From: Chitinivibrionales bacterium
GTDB taxonomy: Bacteria > Fibrobacterota > Chitinivibrionia > Chitinivibrionales > WJKA01
DNA: 6,510 bases
Assembly: GCA_014729375.1 (NCBI GenBank)
Contig: WJKA01000471.1
Location: 1-6,510 of the forward strand
Reading direction: 5' to 3'
The first letter of the stretch is position 1, and every line of letters starts with the position of its first letter. A model generated the notes under the pieces. That model worked only from the letters and a program-made list of their open reading frames with translations. It had not been told where the DNA came from and did no database searches. Below are positions 1 through 6,031 of this stretch, piece after piece. The translations under genes and the position numbers were made by a program.

Positions 1-245
1 ACATGTACCCACGACTGTCCTCCATCCCACGAAACATTAAAGCAGAGAAGAAAAGATGTCTTTCTCCACCTGACTGTCAGATAATCACCAGGTTTGGTTA
101 CAGAATTGTTGATTTCATCAAAGTTGGTGAATTGAACCGAATTTTCCAGTGCAGATGCCATTTGTGACATCGCAACGACAATCAGCATCGCTGCCACAAC
201 ACATCCCGACAGCACCTTTTTTGAAATTGAACTAAAAGTAAACAT
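1..245 (-). CDS. N-terminal part of a secreted protein with an Asp-box-like motif (partial)
   Basis: The reading frame opens at ATG 245-243 and runs without a stop to the left edge, giving 81 codons. An excellent Shine-Dalgarno (AGGAGGTGG, 252-260) lies 6 nt upstream and fixes the start. The product begins with a classical Sec signal peptide: a basic SKK stretch, a hydrophobic core (VLSGCVVAAMLIVVAM), and a likely cleavage after Ala-Ser-Ala near residue 32. The mature part contains a beta-rich stretch (YLTVRW) followed by SWDGGQSW near residue 72. That matches the S/T-x-D-x-G-x-S/T-W pattern of Asp-box/BNR hairpins and resembles Ig/FN3-like modules found in secreted proteins of fibre-degrading bacteria. 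The catalytic or binding role lies outside the window, so no function can be given. The beta-helix gene lies 281 bp upstream on the same strand, so co-transcription is possible but not shown. Confidence 0.8.
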   Translation of the reverse strand, partial: MFTFSSISKKVLSGCVVAAMLIVVAMSQMASALENSVQFTNFDEINNSVTKPGDYLTVRWRKTSFLLCFNVSWDGGQSWVH

Positions 246-526
246 AACAGACCACCTCCTCGTTACAGGGTTTGCTCACTACTTTTAAGGTAAAGATACC
301 GATCTACGGATACAATGCGGGGATATCTTTTTTCACTTTTTCGCTGTTTTTTGACAACTTTGCTATTGAAGGAGAGTACTGATCGTCTGTTTCAGGAAAG
401 GTATAACTATTTGATTTCAGTTGGATAGCTGATAGATCGGCGATGTTATTTTCAGGGGCCCGCCAAACCGATTGCCGGCTGATTTTCATCGGGGCTCCTG
501 CGACTTCACCGCACGCATCCAGCGGT
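246..526. other. Intergenic region without a supported gene
   Basis: This region lies between the stop of the beta-helix gene and the start of the next minus-strand gene. Apart from the ribosome binding site at 252-260, I find no gene, RNA or strong hairpin followed by a U-tract. An 86-codon minus-strand frame crosses it (304-564) but has no signal peptide, domain or good start context. Near the downstream gene the minus strand is A-rich and could hold a promoter, yet no clean -35/-10 pair is visible. Confidence 0.5.
252..260 (-). promoter_or_regulatory. Ribosome binding site of the partial secreted-protein gene
   Basis: On the minus strand the sequence reads AGGAGGTGG, a near-perfect anti-Shine-Dalgarno match, 6 nt before the ATG at 245. 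It supports both the gene and its start. Confidence 0.85.
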
Positions 527-2047
527 TCATCTTCTTTGCACGGCAAATGGCTTGTAAGCGACATCTTTGCCCGTGCTTATCCGTGCGATATACCATCCTG
601 CCCCGACAGGGGCATTGTCATGGTCCCGGTGGTCGAACCGCCACGTGTGTAATCCTTTTTCTACCGGGCCGTAATGCAGCGTGCGAATGTGGCGGCCCTG
701 AAGGTCCTGTACGAGTATGTCGATAAGCGGATAGCCGCGGTCGGAGTGAAGTGAAATAACAGATCCATTACCATCAGGATAAATCTCAAGCGGCATTGCA
801 TTCGGTCCGGCCCTGATATCCCGCTTCGCTCCCTGCGTCGCCCCCTCGACTTCCGTCGCACCGATCAGCGGAGGAGATTGCCTGAGGGTTCCGTAGTAAT
901 CATAAAACCCGCTTGACGGCAGCGCATGAAACCGCCAATCCGCATGCTCATGGGGAACCATGCCGGTCCCCACCGATGCTACCGCACTTTGCCTGATACG
1001 GAAATCGCTTTGTGCAGGGTCGTTTTGATTCCAGGAGACAAAAAGCTCCGAAGGATCCATATCGAGCGAGGTATTATTCGACGCCTCCAGAAATGGTCCG
1101 CCGTTTTTTATGCTTCCAGTGGAGATAAGAAGGTTATTATAGAATTTCAGCCCGACCGGATCACCATGATGTGGATGGATTTCGAGTGAGCGGGTGCAGT
1201 TGATCAGGGTATTATTGTAGATTTCGCAATCCAGTGTTGTTGACGAATGCACACCGGCTTCGCCGTTGATCACGATATTGTTCCGGATAACCGAGTTGAT
1301 CATTTCTATGGTCTTATTCGGATACGCCGCAGCCAGGTCGTCATCGTGGCGGAATATTTCACCCGGCACACTCATGGATCCCCCGCCAACACTGATCGGT
1401 CCCCATCGACCGCCGACAACCAGGTTGTTCTCGAAAATCGTATACGCCAACCCGCCTTTTGAAAAAAAGATATAGCCGACACCGCCCGGAATAAAACCAT
1501 AGGTGTAGTTATTCCGGCAGGTGCAGTAATCGGCGCCGTCGTTGTTCATCAGGCCGCCCTGCCCCACCTCCATGGTGCAGTTTTCCACCAGGATATAATC
1601 GGGCCATATTGATGTCGGCCCGCTGTATGCGGCAAAATCGATTTTGATAGCTTTATCAGCCACACCGCTGAAATGACAGTTGCGAATGGTGAGATACCCT
1701 TTTGCTCCGGGCTTGATATGGAAAAGGTGATAACTGTTATTGCCTTTAAAATAGATATTCTCGAAAATCCAGTGTTTCGGATAGTGCTTGAGCCCTTCAC
1801 CGTGACTGTCAAAGACAACCGTCTCTTTGCTCTCACCCCGGACAACAATCGGGTCGGCAAGGGTGCCGTCGGCACTCTGCGGAGCCTGGACATCGGGATA
1901 CGTGCCCGCGGCGATTGCAATCGTATCGCCGGCAGCGGCATTTGCTATTGCAGCCTGGTACCGGGATGGTGTGGTGACATGAACTGTTCGGGCGTTCAGG
2001 GTGAAAAACGCAACAAAAATAATCAGATATTTTTGTGGATTGCTCAT
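527..2047 (-). CDS. Secreted right-handed parallel beta-helix protein with C-terminal FlgD-like sorting domain
   Basis: The protein has 506 residues. Residues 1-20 form a signal peptide (hydrophobic YLIIFVAFFTL). Residues 21-55 match the opening strand of pectate-lyase-like and chondroitinase-B-like proteins: an AAIANAAAGDTIAIAAGTY pattern, i.e. 'A..A.aGDtI.ia.GtY'. About ten coils follow (roughly 60-330), marked by recurring Asn turns such as ENNLV, RNNIV, YNNTL and YNNLL, the asparagine ladder of a right-handed beta-helix. The module ends in SPPLIGATE (391-399), as these folds often do. Residues about 415-506 form a FlgD-like Ig/type IX sorting domain (ILVQDLQGRHIRTL ... GAGWYIARIS). Proteins of this shape are often polysaccharide lyases (the PL6 group is the nearest in look) or glycan-binding proteins. 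I cannot place the catalytic Lys/Arg pair with certainty, so substrate and activity stay open. The ATG at 2047 has a G-rich ribosome site (AAGGGGGGAG) just upstream. Confidence 0.9.
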   Translation of the reverse strand: MSNPQKYLIIFVAFFTLNARTVHVTTPSRYQAAIANAAAGDTIAIAAGTYPDVQAPQSADGTLADPIVVRGESKETVVFDSHGEGLKHYPKHWIFENIYFKGNNSYHLFHIKPGAKGYLTIRNCHFSGVADKAIKIDFAAYSGPTSIWPDYILVENCTMEVGQGGLMNNDGADYCTCRNNYTYGFIPGGVGYIFFSKGGLAYTIFENNLVVGGRWGPISVGGGSMSVPGEIFRHDDDLAAAYPNKTIEMINSVIRNNIVINGEAGVHSSTTLDCEIYNNTLINCTRSLEIHPHHGDPVGLKFYNNLLISTGSIKNGGPFLEASNNTSLDMDPSELFVSWNQNDPAQSDFRIRQSAVASVGTGMVPHEHADWRFHALPSSGFYDYYGTLRQSPPLIGATEVEGATQGAKRDIRAGPNAMPLEIYPDGNGSVISLHSDRGYPLIDILVQDLQGRHIRTLHYGPVEKGLHTWRFDHRDHDNAPVGAGWYIARISTGKDVAYKPFAVQRR

Positions 2048-2227
2048 GCTCCCCCCTTTTCCAGACGAATATCTCGCCTCTATAATAAGATATATAATTT
2101 CCGGCTGGATTCATCAGGTATTTCAAATAATTATGTCATGGAATCAAAACCAGCATGATTCATGCACCAAACCTGCAAATTATATATTTTTGCAAAGACC
2201 TCGCTTATTTTTAGAAAGTGTTCAACA
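2048..2227. promoter_or_regulatory. AT-rich divergent promoter region between the beta-helix and DUF5674-fusion genes
   Basis: Two divergently transcribed genes start at either end of this 180-bp region. On the plus strand TATAAT occurs at 2081-2086 and again at 2093-2098. The first has TTTCCA (2058-2063) exactly 17 bp upstream, a reasonable sigma-70-like pair for the rightward gene, though this -35 overlaps the leader of the leftward gene. A good -35/-10 pair for the leftward gene is not evident. An imperfect palindrome with arms TGCAAA/TTTGCA lies at 2174-2194, in what would be the rightward leader. The assignment of individual boxes is inference. Confidence 0.4.
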
Positions 2228-3049
2228 ATGGAGATACTCCGTCACAAAGTCACCAGGCACTACCTCCGGGATACCTGCACCACCCATTATCCCGGGCTGA
2301 CTAAAGCGGTGGTCGACCTGGCCCGCGGCATTATGGCAGTCGATGCAGAATGGCATGCAGATCTCGAATTGCTTTTGCTCGATGAAGGTTCAAAGCAGGC
2401 GGACCTCTGGGGAATTAATCTTCTTTTGTCCGAAGACAGTGATAGTTTTATCGCATACGAGTCACTAATCAATATCCGTCCGGCACAAAAGAATTTCGCT
2501 ATCGAGATTGCAGATAGCACTCTCCGCAACCGGATCCGGGACCTGGTTACAAAGCTTGTCGAGTCGGAAAGCGGTATCCCTGGCGTACGAGAACCTGCCG
2601 GGGCATACGGCAACGATGCAGCACAAGAGGGACCAACCGATCATAAACCGACTGCATACCCCTGTTTCAAACACCACAAAGACCTAACAATGGAAAAATG
2701 GCGATCCTTTGAGCCCTACAAGCGTGTGCTCATGATCGCCAATGAATTCGGAAGAGCAAAAGCGTACCTTGCCGCAGAAAACCTCAAAAGCGAACAGGGA
2801 TTATTCGACTGTTACGAACGCGCACTCGAGTTGTTTCATATCACTGTCGAAGCCGGCCGGATCGACAATATCTCACCTGCAATAATTTCCGGCCTGATCA
2901 GGCTCAGCGAACGCACCGCCGGACTGCTGCATCGACACGTGCGCGACAACAAGGAAAACCGGTTCATCCGTGAAGAGTTGATGCGACTCGATCCGGAGGG
3001 GTGGAAACTGCTGCAACCGGGAAAGAACACAGCACAAAACCGGGACTAA
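2228..3049 (+). CDS. DUF5674-like domain fused to a helical domain of unknown function
   Basis: With the start at ATG 2228 the product has 273 residues. Residues 1-112 match the DUF5674 pattern: KAVVDLARGIMAVDAEWHAD, then the order LLxxGSKQxxLWGINL, xxSLINIRPAQ, and a closing amphipathic helix. The biochemical role of DUF5674 is unknown. A Pro/Gly/His-rich linker (113-154) leads to an all-helical module starting MEKWRSFEPYKRVLMIANEFGRAK, with a central CYERALELFHITVEAG helix and a charged tail. The frame extends 22 codons further upstream to an ATG at 2162. Those extra residues have no counterpart in the family as I know it and that ATG lacks a ribosome site, so I prefer 2228, where family members begin 'MEI.R'. 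Its own ribosome site is weak (AGAAAG). The second module begins with a Met, as if it were once a separate gene. No signal peptide, so probably cytoplasmic. Confidence 0.85.
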   Translation: MEILRHKVTRHYLRDTCTTHYPGLTKAVVDLARGIMAVDAEWHADLELLLLDEGSKQADLWGINLLLSEDSDSFIAYESLINIRPAQKNFAIEIADSTLRNRIRDLVTKLVESESGIPGVREPAGAYGNDAAQEGPTDHKPTAYPCFKHHKDLTMEKWRSFEPYKRVLMIANEFGRAKAYLAAENLKSEQGLFDCYERALELFHITVEAGRIDNISPAIISGLIRLSERTAGLLHRHVRDNKENRFIREELMRLDPEGWKLLQPGKNTAQNRD

Positions 3050-3060
3050 CCCCCTGAATT

Positions 3061-3070
3061 CCTGATCAGG
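3061..3070. repeat. Perfect 10-bp palindrome CCTGATCAGG
   Basis: This perfect palindrome lies in the 47-bp gap between two convergent genes (stops at 3049 and 3097). It has no loop and no U-tract, so it is not a normal intrinsic terminator. A protein-binding site or chance are both possible. Confidence 0.3.
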
Positions 3071-3096
3071 CCAGGTAGTATTATCACGTTTTGCTC

Positions 3097-3264
3097 TCAG
3101 AACTCCCCAAAAAACAGGCGCTGCGCCGGATTAGCTGCTTCCTGTATCTCCACACTATAAAAGCCTCCGGGAGCAACATACCAGGTGCCGGATTTACTTG
3201 TAGTAATTTGCACAAAAAGAATAAAAACAAGCGCCTGCAGTATTCTGCAATAATAGCAGTACAT
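3097..3264 (-). CDS. Possible 55-aa secreted mini-protein, perhaps a collapsed remnant of a larger exported protein
   Basis: ATG at 3264-3262 is preceded by a strong purine-rich ribosome site (GGGGAGGGG, 3270-3278) with a 5-nt spacer. The 55 residues begin MYCYYCRILQALVFILFVQI, a plausible signal peptide or membrane segment. TTSKSGTWYVAPGGFYSVEI follows, then a short tail ending FFGEF and TGA. 'GTWYVAPGG' resembles the first strand of mature secreted beta-helix (DUF1565-type) proteins. 'PGGFYSVEIQ' equally resembles the last strands of a type IX sorting domain, compare GAGWYIARIS and ATGVYIIRAT in the two neighbours. One reading is that an internal deletion joined the two ends of a secreted enzyme; the other is a genuine small secreted peptide. 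It lies 122 bp downstream of the xylanase on the same strand and could share its transcript. The frame extends upstream into the antisense of nothing recognisable; the ribosome site argues for the internal ATG. Confidence 0.5.
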   Translation of the reverse strand: MYCYYCRILQALVFILFVQITTSKSGTWYVAPGGFYSVEIQEAANPAQRLFFGEF

Positions 3265-3269
3265 ATAAT

Positions 3270-3278
3270 CCCCTCCCC
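3270..3278 (-). promoter_or_regulatory. Ribosome binding site of the 55-aa ORF
   Basis: The minus strand reads GGGGAGGGG, 5 nt ahead of ATG 3264. It is the main reason to choose this internal start over the longer frame that reaches into the end of the xylanase gene. Confidence 0.55.
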
Positions 3279-3386
3279 GGCTTTGTACCTGCTGCCGGCA
3301 CTCAGCACGCATTTTCAATGACTCGTATGGCAATTGACAAGATTTGCCGCCTTGCGAGCGCCTTTTTAAAATGAAGCGCCCTGGAT

Positions 3387-5621
3387 TTATTGAATGACTG
3401 CAGCTTTTATCATCTGATTTCCCCGCACGGTTGTTGCACGGATTATATAAACCCCTGTTGCGAAACGTGCAGCATAATGCGGCTGCCATGAATTCCGGTC
3501 TTTTGATTCATGAAGACGACAAACAACGGCTCCTTTACTGTTGGTAATGACGATCTTCACAACCGGCGACGCCGAATGCATACGGATTCCGGTTTTTCCC
3601 GGAATTGCAACTACAGCCATATACTGCAACGCACCCAAAAGCTGCCGCTGCTGCGGCATCACTTCGACTTCCGCCCCCCGTGCGCTCTCCGATGGCCCCG
3701 CCGCTGTTCCGGCCGGCAAATCTCCTGCATCAATCGCCATTATAATTTTATCCACTTTCCACTGGTCTTCACGCCGCCGAATACTTAGAACATGCAGGCC
3801 GGCATCGAGTTCAACGGTCGATCCGCTTGTAACCCAGGTCCACTCCGCGGCATTGTCTTTGAAATCGTTCCGGCTAATCGACCGGCCATCAATGCCCCAC
3901 ATGGCTGAATTTTGCCCGGAAGAGGCAATCCGGCGCACGGCAATGCTGTAAGCGCCCGGCGTGCCGATTTCAAGCGCATAGCTCAGTTCGCAGGAGGTTT
4001 CCCAGAGTGCATCACCCGCGGCTTCGGTTGTCATGTATTCACCGTTCGATGCACTCCCGTCGCTCAGCTTTTGCCAGGCAACCACGTCACCGTTCTGTTC
4101 GTTGCGGCCGAAATGCTCGGCCTCCATCACTGCTCTCCCGCCCGACTCGATAAAAACACCGGAGGGATCGAATACCTGCAGCCCGGCGCTGTTCGATATC
4201 GTGCTTGCCGAGCCTTCTTCGACAATGCAGCGGAACCGGTTTCCGTGCTGTGACGGCGCAGCGGCGAATGCATATGAACTGCCGGTACCAGCATCGGACC
4301 AGCCGGTACCGTCGTGCTCCTGCCAGCGGTGGATCAGCGTGCCCCCGCGGCCTGCAGCATCCACAGTGAATATCACGTTCTGCCCGGCAAGCGCACAGGC
4401 ATCACGAGGATGACTCACGATTACCGGAGCGCGGGTATCGAATGTCGCGATAGTTGTATATAGGGAATAACCATCGGTGCTCAGCGCGCGAACCCTGTAG
4501 GCATAAAGTGCGGCATCGGCAGCAGATGCATCGGTATGTGCAGTTTCATCAGCACCGGCCTGGGCAATCTGCTGCCAGTTGCCGTTGTCAATGCGCCGTT
4601 CTACCCCGAATCCGCTTTCATTACTGCTGTTGTCCTGCCAGCTCAAGGTGACTTCGCTTACAGACACCGGGGTTGCGGTCAGGCCGGTTGGCCGTGTCGG
4701 CTGTGTACGACCGAGATATTCCCGGAGCCAGGTGAGCGCCGAACGCTCGCTGCCGTCACTGCGCACCAGAAAAGCATTATCGCGCCACATCTGCCCTTCA
4801 TGATGACCCCAGAACGTTACTCCCTGCACCGACTGATGCTCCCAGAAAACACGGAACTGAGCTTCAAATGTGTTCTTATGACCGGTATCGTCGGCTTTAT
4901 TGACATCGTACTCACTGACATACACCGGCAGTCCCAGTGTGGCGAGGGAGTCCAGCCGGCGGTTGATCTCTGATGCCGGAGTGCTTTCCAGAAAATGTCC
5001 CTGTACTCCGATTCCGTCAACAAGGCTGCTGTCCTTTAAAATCCTGATAATTGCCATATACTGCGAGAGAATATTATCGCTTTTCAGGACGTCGAATTCA
5101 TTGATCAGAAGCTGTGCATCCGGTGCATACTGCCGCGCTTTTTTAAACACCCACACGACCCAGTCCCACCCTGTGGCGCCGTCACCGCCAAGACCACTGC
5201 GGTACGATGGTTTCTGATGAATCGGTTCGTTGACAACATCGATCATATCCACTTTATCGCCGTACCGGGCCATGTAATCGCTAATCCAGTCCTCGACCGC
5301 TGCTTGCGCATTTGCGCTTGTCACCCAGTCGGGCTGCTGCATGCCCCAGACAAAGGTATGCTGCTTTGTGTTAAGGCTGAACGAATCGGCAGCGGCATAC
5401 ATGCCGTCAAGCGCATCCCATGCGTAACTATCTTCGGCCCCCTCGGTTTTGCCCCATTTGCCGGCATTTTCGGGCGTAACCTGGTCGAACAGGCTGCCGA
5501 ACAGTGGATCGCATTCCTCAGCGCCGGTCTGATATTTCCAGATACTCCCCAGAAACTTCTGCTGCGCGCACACCGTGCAGGTGAAAACTAGTATAATCCA
5601 AAGAAAAGAGGTATATCTCAA
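3387..5621 (-). CDS. Secreted multidomain GH10 endo-beta-1,4-xylanase
   Basis: From the TTG at 5621 the product has 744 residues. A signal peptide (about 1-20, RYTSFLWIILVFTCTVCAQ) precedes a GH10 catalytic domain (about 22-305). Visible are VTPENAGKWG (48-57), HTFVWGMQQPDW (88-99), the acid/base Glu132 in DVVNEP, the nucleophile Glu237 in VYVSEYDV, and TFWGHHEGQMWRD (269-281). The HxxxWG and VSEYDV variants, in place of HTLVWH and TELD, are typical of one bacterial GH10 group, so activity is expected: internal cleavage of xylan by the retaining mechanism. A fibronectin type III domain follows (309-395), then an Ig-like domain (398-485). Next is a carbohydrate-binding-like module opening with VMEAEHF and ending WKVDKIIMAID (490-633), of the CBM6/35 or GH115 C-terminal type. 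Last is a type IX-like sorting domain (about 660-744, FATGVYIIRA). The frame extends to a TTG at 5636, but AGGAGG at 5628-5633 would then be coding and could not serve as the ribosome site. Confidence 0.96.
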   Translation of the reverse strand: MRYTSFLWIILVFTCTVCAQQKFLGSIWKYQTGAEECDPLFGSLFDQVTPENAGKWGKTEGAEDSYAWDALDGMYAAADSFSLNTKQHTFVWGMQQPDWVTSANAQAAVEDWISDYMARYGDKVDMIDVVNEPIHQKPSYRSGLGGDGATGWDWVVWVFKKARQYAPDAQLLINEFDVLKSDNILSQYMAIIRILKDSSLVDGIGVQGHFLESTPASEINRRLDSLATLGLPVYVSEYDVNKADDTGHKNTFEAQFRVFWEHQSVQGVTFWGHHEGQMWRDNAFLVRSDGSERSALTWLREYLGRTQPTRPTGLTATPVSVSEVTLSWQDNSSNESGFGVERRIDNGNWQQIAQAGADETAHTDASAADAALYAYRVRALSTDGYSLYTTIATFDTRAPVIVSHPRDACALAGQNVIFTVDAAGRGGTLIHRWQEHDGTGWSDAGTGSSYAFAAAPSQHGNRFRCIVEEGSASTISNSAGLQVFDPSGVFIESGGRAVMEAEHFGRNEQNGDVVAWQKLSDGSASNGEYMTTEAAGDALWETSCELSYALEIGTPGAYSIAVRRIASSGQNSAMWGIDGRSISRNDFKDNAAEWTWVTSGSTVELDAGLHVLSIRRREDQWKVDKIIMAIDAGDLPAGTAAGPSESARGAEVEVMPQQRQLLGALQYMAVVAIPGKTGIRMHSASPVVKIVITNSKGAVVCRLHESKDRNSWQPHYAARFATGVYIIRATTVRGNQMIKAAVIQ

Positions 5622-5627
5622 AGCATG

Positions 5628-5633
5628 CCTCCT
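5628..5633 (-). promoter_or_regulatory. Perfect Shine-Dalgarno that sets a TTG start for the xylanase
   Basis: The minus strand reads AGGAGG followed by CATGCT and then TTG (5621-5619), an ideal 6-nt spacing. The only nearby ATG (5626) is one nucleotide from the AGGAGG and opens a two-codon frame that stops at once, so it cannot start the gene. The TTG at 5636 lies upstream of the ribosome site. Confidence 0.8.
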
Positions 5634-5649
5634 CAATGTTTGTATCGTT

Positions 5650-5666
5650 TGATTATCAGGTGATTA
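5650..5666. repeat. Direct repeat TGATTA with 11-bp period upstream of the xylanase
   Basis: TGATTA occurs at 5650-5655 and 5661-5666, so the copies are 11 bp apart, about one helical turn. They lie 29-45 nt upstream of the TTG start, within the probable leader. Two six-base copies in AT-rich DNA can easily be chance. Confidence 0.35.
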
Positions 5667-5686
5667 GAAACTGTATTGATGATAAC

Positions 5687-5758
5687 AGAGCGAATTTTGC
5701 TGTGCTATTTACTATAACAATATAATTACCGGTTTATCTTTTGGCGGCAATTCGCTCT
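5687..5758. repeat. 10-bp inverted repeat AGAGCGAATT / AATTCGCTCT flanking the xylanase promoter region
   Basis: The left arm AGAGCGAATT is at 5687-5696 and the right arm AATTCGCTCT at 5749-5758, a perfect match with 52 bp between them. The right arm begins 2 bp past the stop of the DUF2283 remnant. The interval holds the AT-rich putative promoter. The spacing is too wide for an ordinary terminator hairpin and there is no U-tract. Paired operator half-sites or ends of a small lost element are possible. Confidence 0.55.
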
Positions 5759-5760
5759 TA

Positions 5761-6031
5761 TTATGCAGCTTTGAGAGGGGCCAATTCTTTTTCATCCGAT
5801 GGGGTTATCTCGAGTAAATTGAGAGCCGAATTTATCCGGGCAATAGATGTTGTTGCGGGTGAACATATTTCCAAAACCAATTGGTTTGCCGGTTTCGTCG
5901 AAATCTGCTATTAAGCCGTTTTCGATTTTTTTGGATTTTGTACTCTTAATGCCAAGCTTGCGGCTTAAATAAAGATACGCAGCAAAAGGCGTTCCTTTGC
6001 GGTAGGTTATTTCTAAATATCTATCTTTCAT
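5761..6031 (-). pseudogene. DUF2283-type antitoxin gene broken by a single-base frameshift
   Basis: The open frame from ATG 6031 gives MKDRYLEITYRKGTPFAAYL, then LIADFDETGKPIGF (residues 40-53), the conserved core of DUF2283 ('pGl..DfdetGkpiGiEi'). After Phe53 (5873-5875) the family pattern stops and the frame reads unrelated residues to a TGA at 5792. Dropping one base from the TTTTGG run at 5871-5876 restores the family ending: E-I-C-S-P-A-T-T-S-I, then 26 more residues ending ELAPLKAA and TAA at 5761-5763. The repaired protein is 89 residues, a normal length for the family. DUF2283 proteins often sit just after DUF4258-type toxin genes and are taken as their antitoxins; that role is family inference. 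The ATG overlaps the toxin remnant upstream. A sequencing error is the main alternative to a real lesion. Confidence 0.85.

Larger units (their letters stand above)
5622..5760 (-). promoter_or_regulatory. Upstream region and likely promoter of the xylanase gene
   Basis: These 139 bp between the broken DUF2283 gene and the xylanase are AT-rich in the middle. A TATAGT-like -10 on the minus strand lies at 5711-5716 and TATATT at 5719-5724; neither has a good -35. The region also carries a 10-bp inverted repeat and a short direct repeat, listed separately, which could be regulator-binding sites. The exact promoter is not determined. Confidence 0.4.

Noticed and set aside
304..564. 86-codon minus-strand frame after the beta-helix gene
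   Set aside because: It overlaps the 3' end of the beta-helix gene in another frame and has no recognisable domain or export signal. Its outer ATG lacks a ribosome site; an internal ATG has only a GGAG ahead of it. Not enough to call a gene.
1673..2158. 161-codon plus-strand frame opposite the beta-helix gene
   Set aside because: It is fully antisense to the signal peptide and first coils of a clear gene, then enters the intergenic region. The residues show no family pattern.
2162..2227. 22-codon N-terminal extension of the DUF5674 fusion
   Set aside because: There is no ribosome site before ATG 2162, the residues do not fit the family, and the segment overlaps the AT-rich leader.
3050..3096. 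Bidirectional terminator between convergent genes
   Set aside because: The CCTGATCAGG palindrome has no loop and no adjacent T-run on either strand.
3357..3380. AGCGCC repeated on both sides of TTTTTAAAAT just after the xylanase stop
   Set aside because: The copies are direct, not inverted, so no stem can form; not a terminator.
3265..3489. Upstream extension of the 55-aa ORF (130-codon frame)
   Set aside because: This part overlaps the end of the xylanase in another frame, is rich in Cys/Arg/Ser without pattern, and is cut off by the strong ribosome site at 3270-3278.
4033..5591. Several plus-strand frames of 65-145 codons opposite the xylanase
   Set aside because: All are antisense shadows of a well-supported GH10 enzyme, with no domain pattern of their own.
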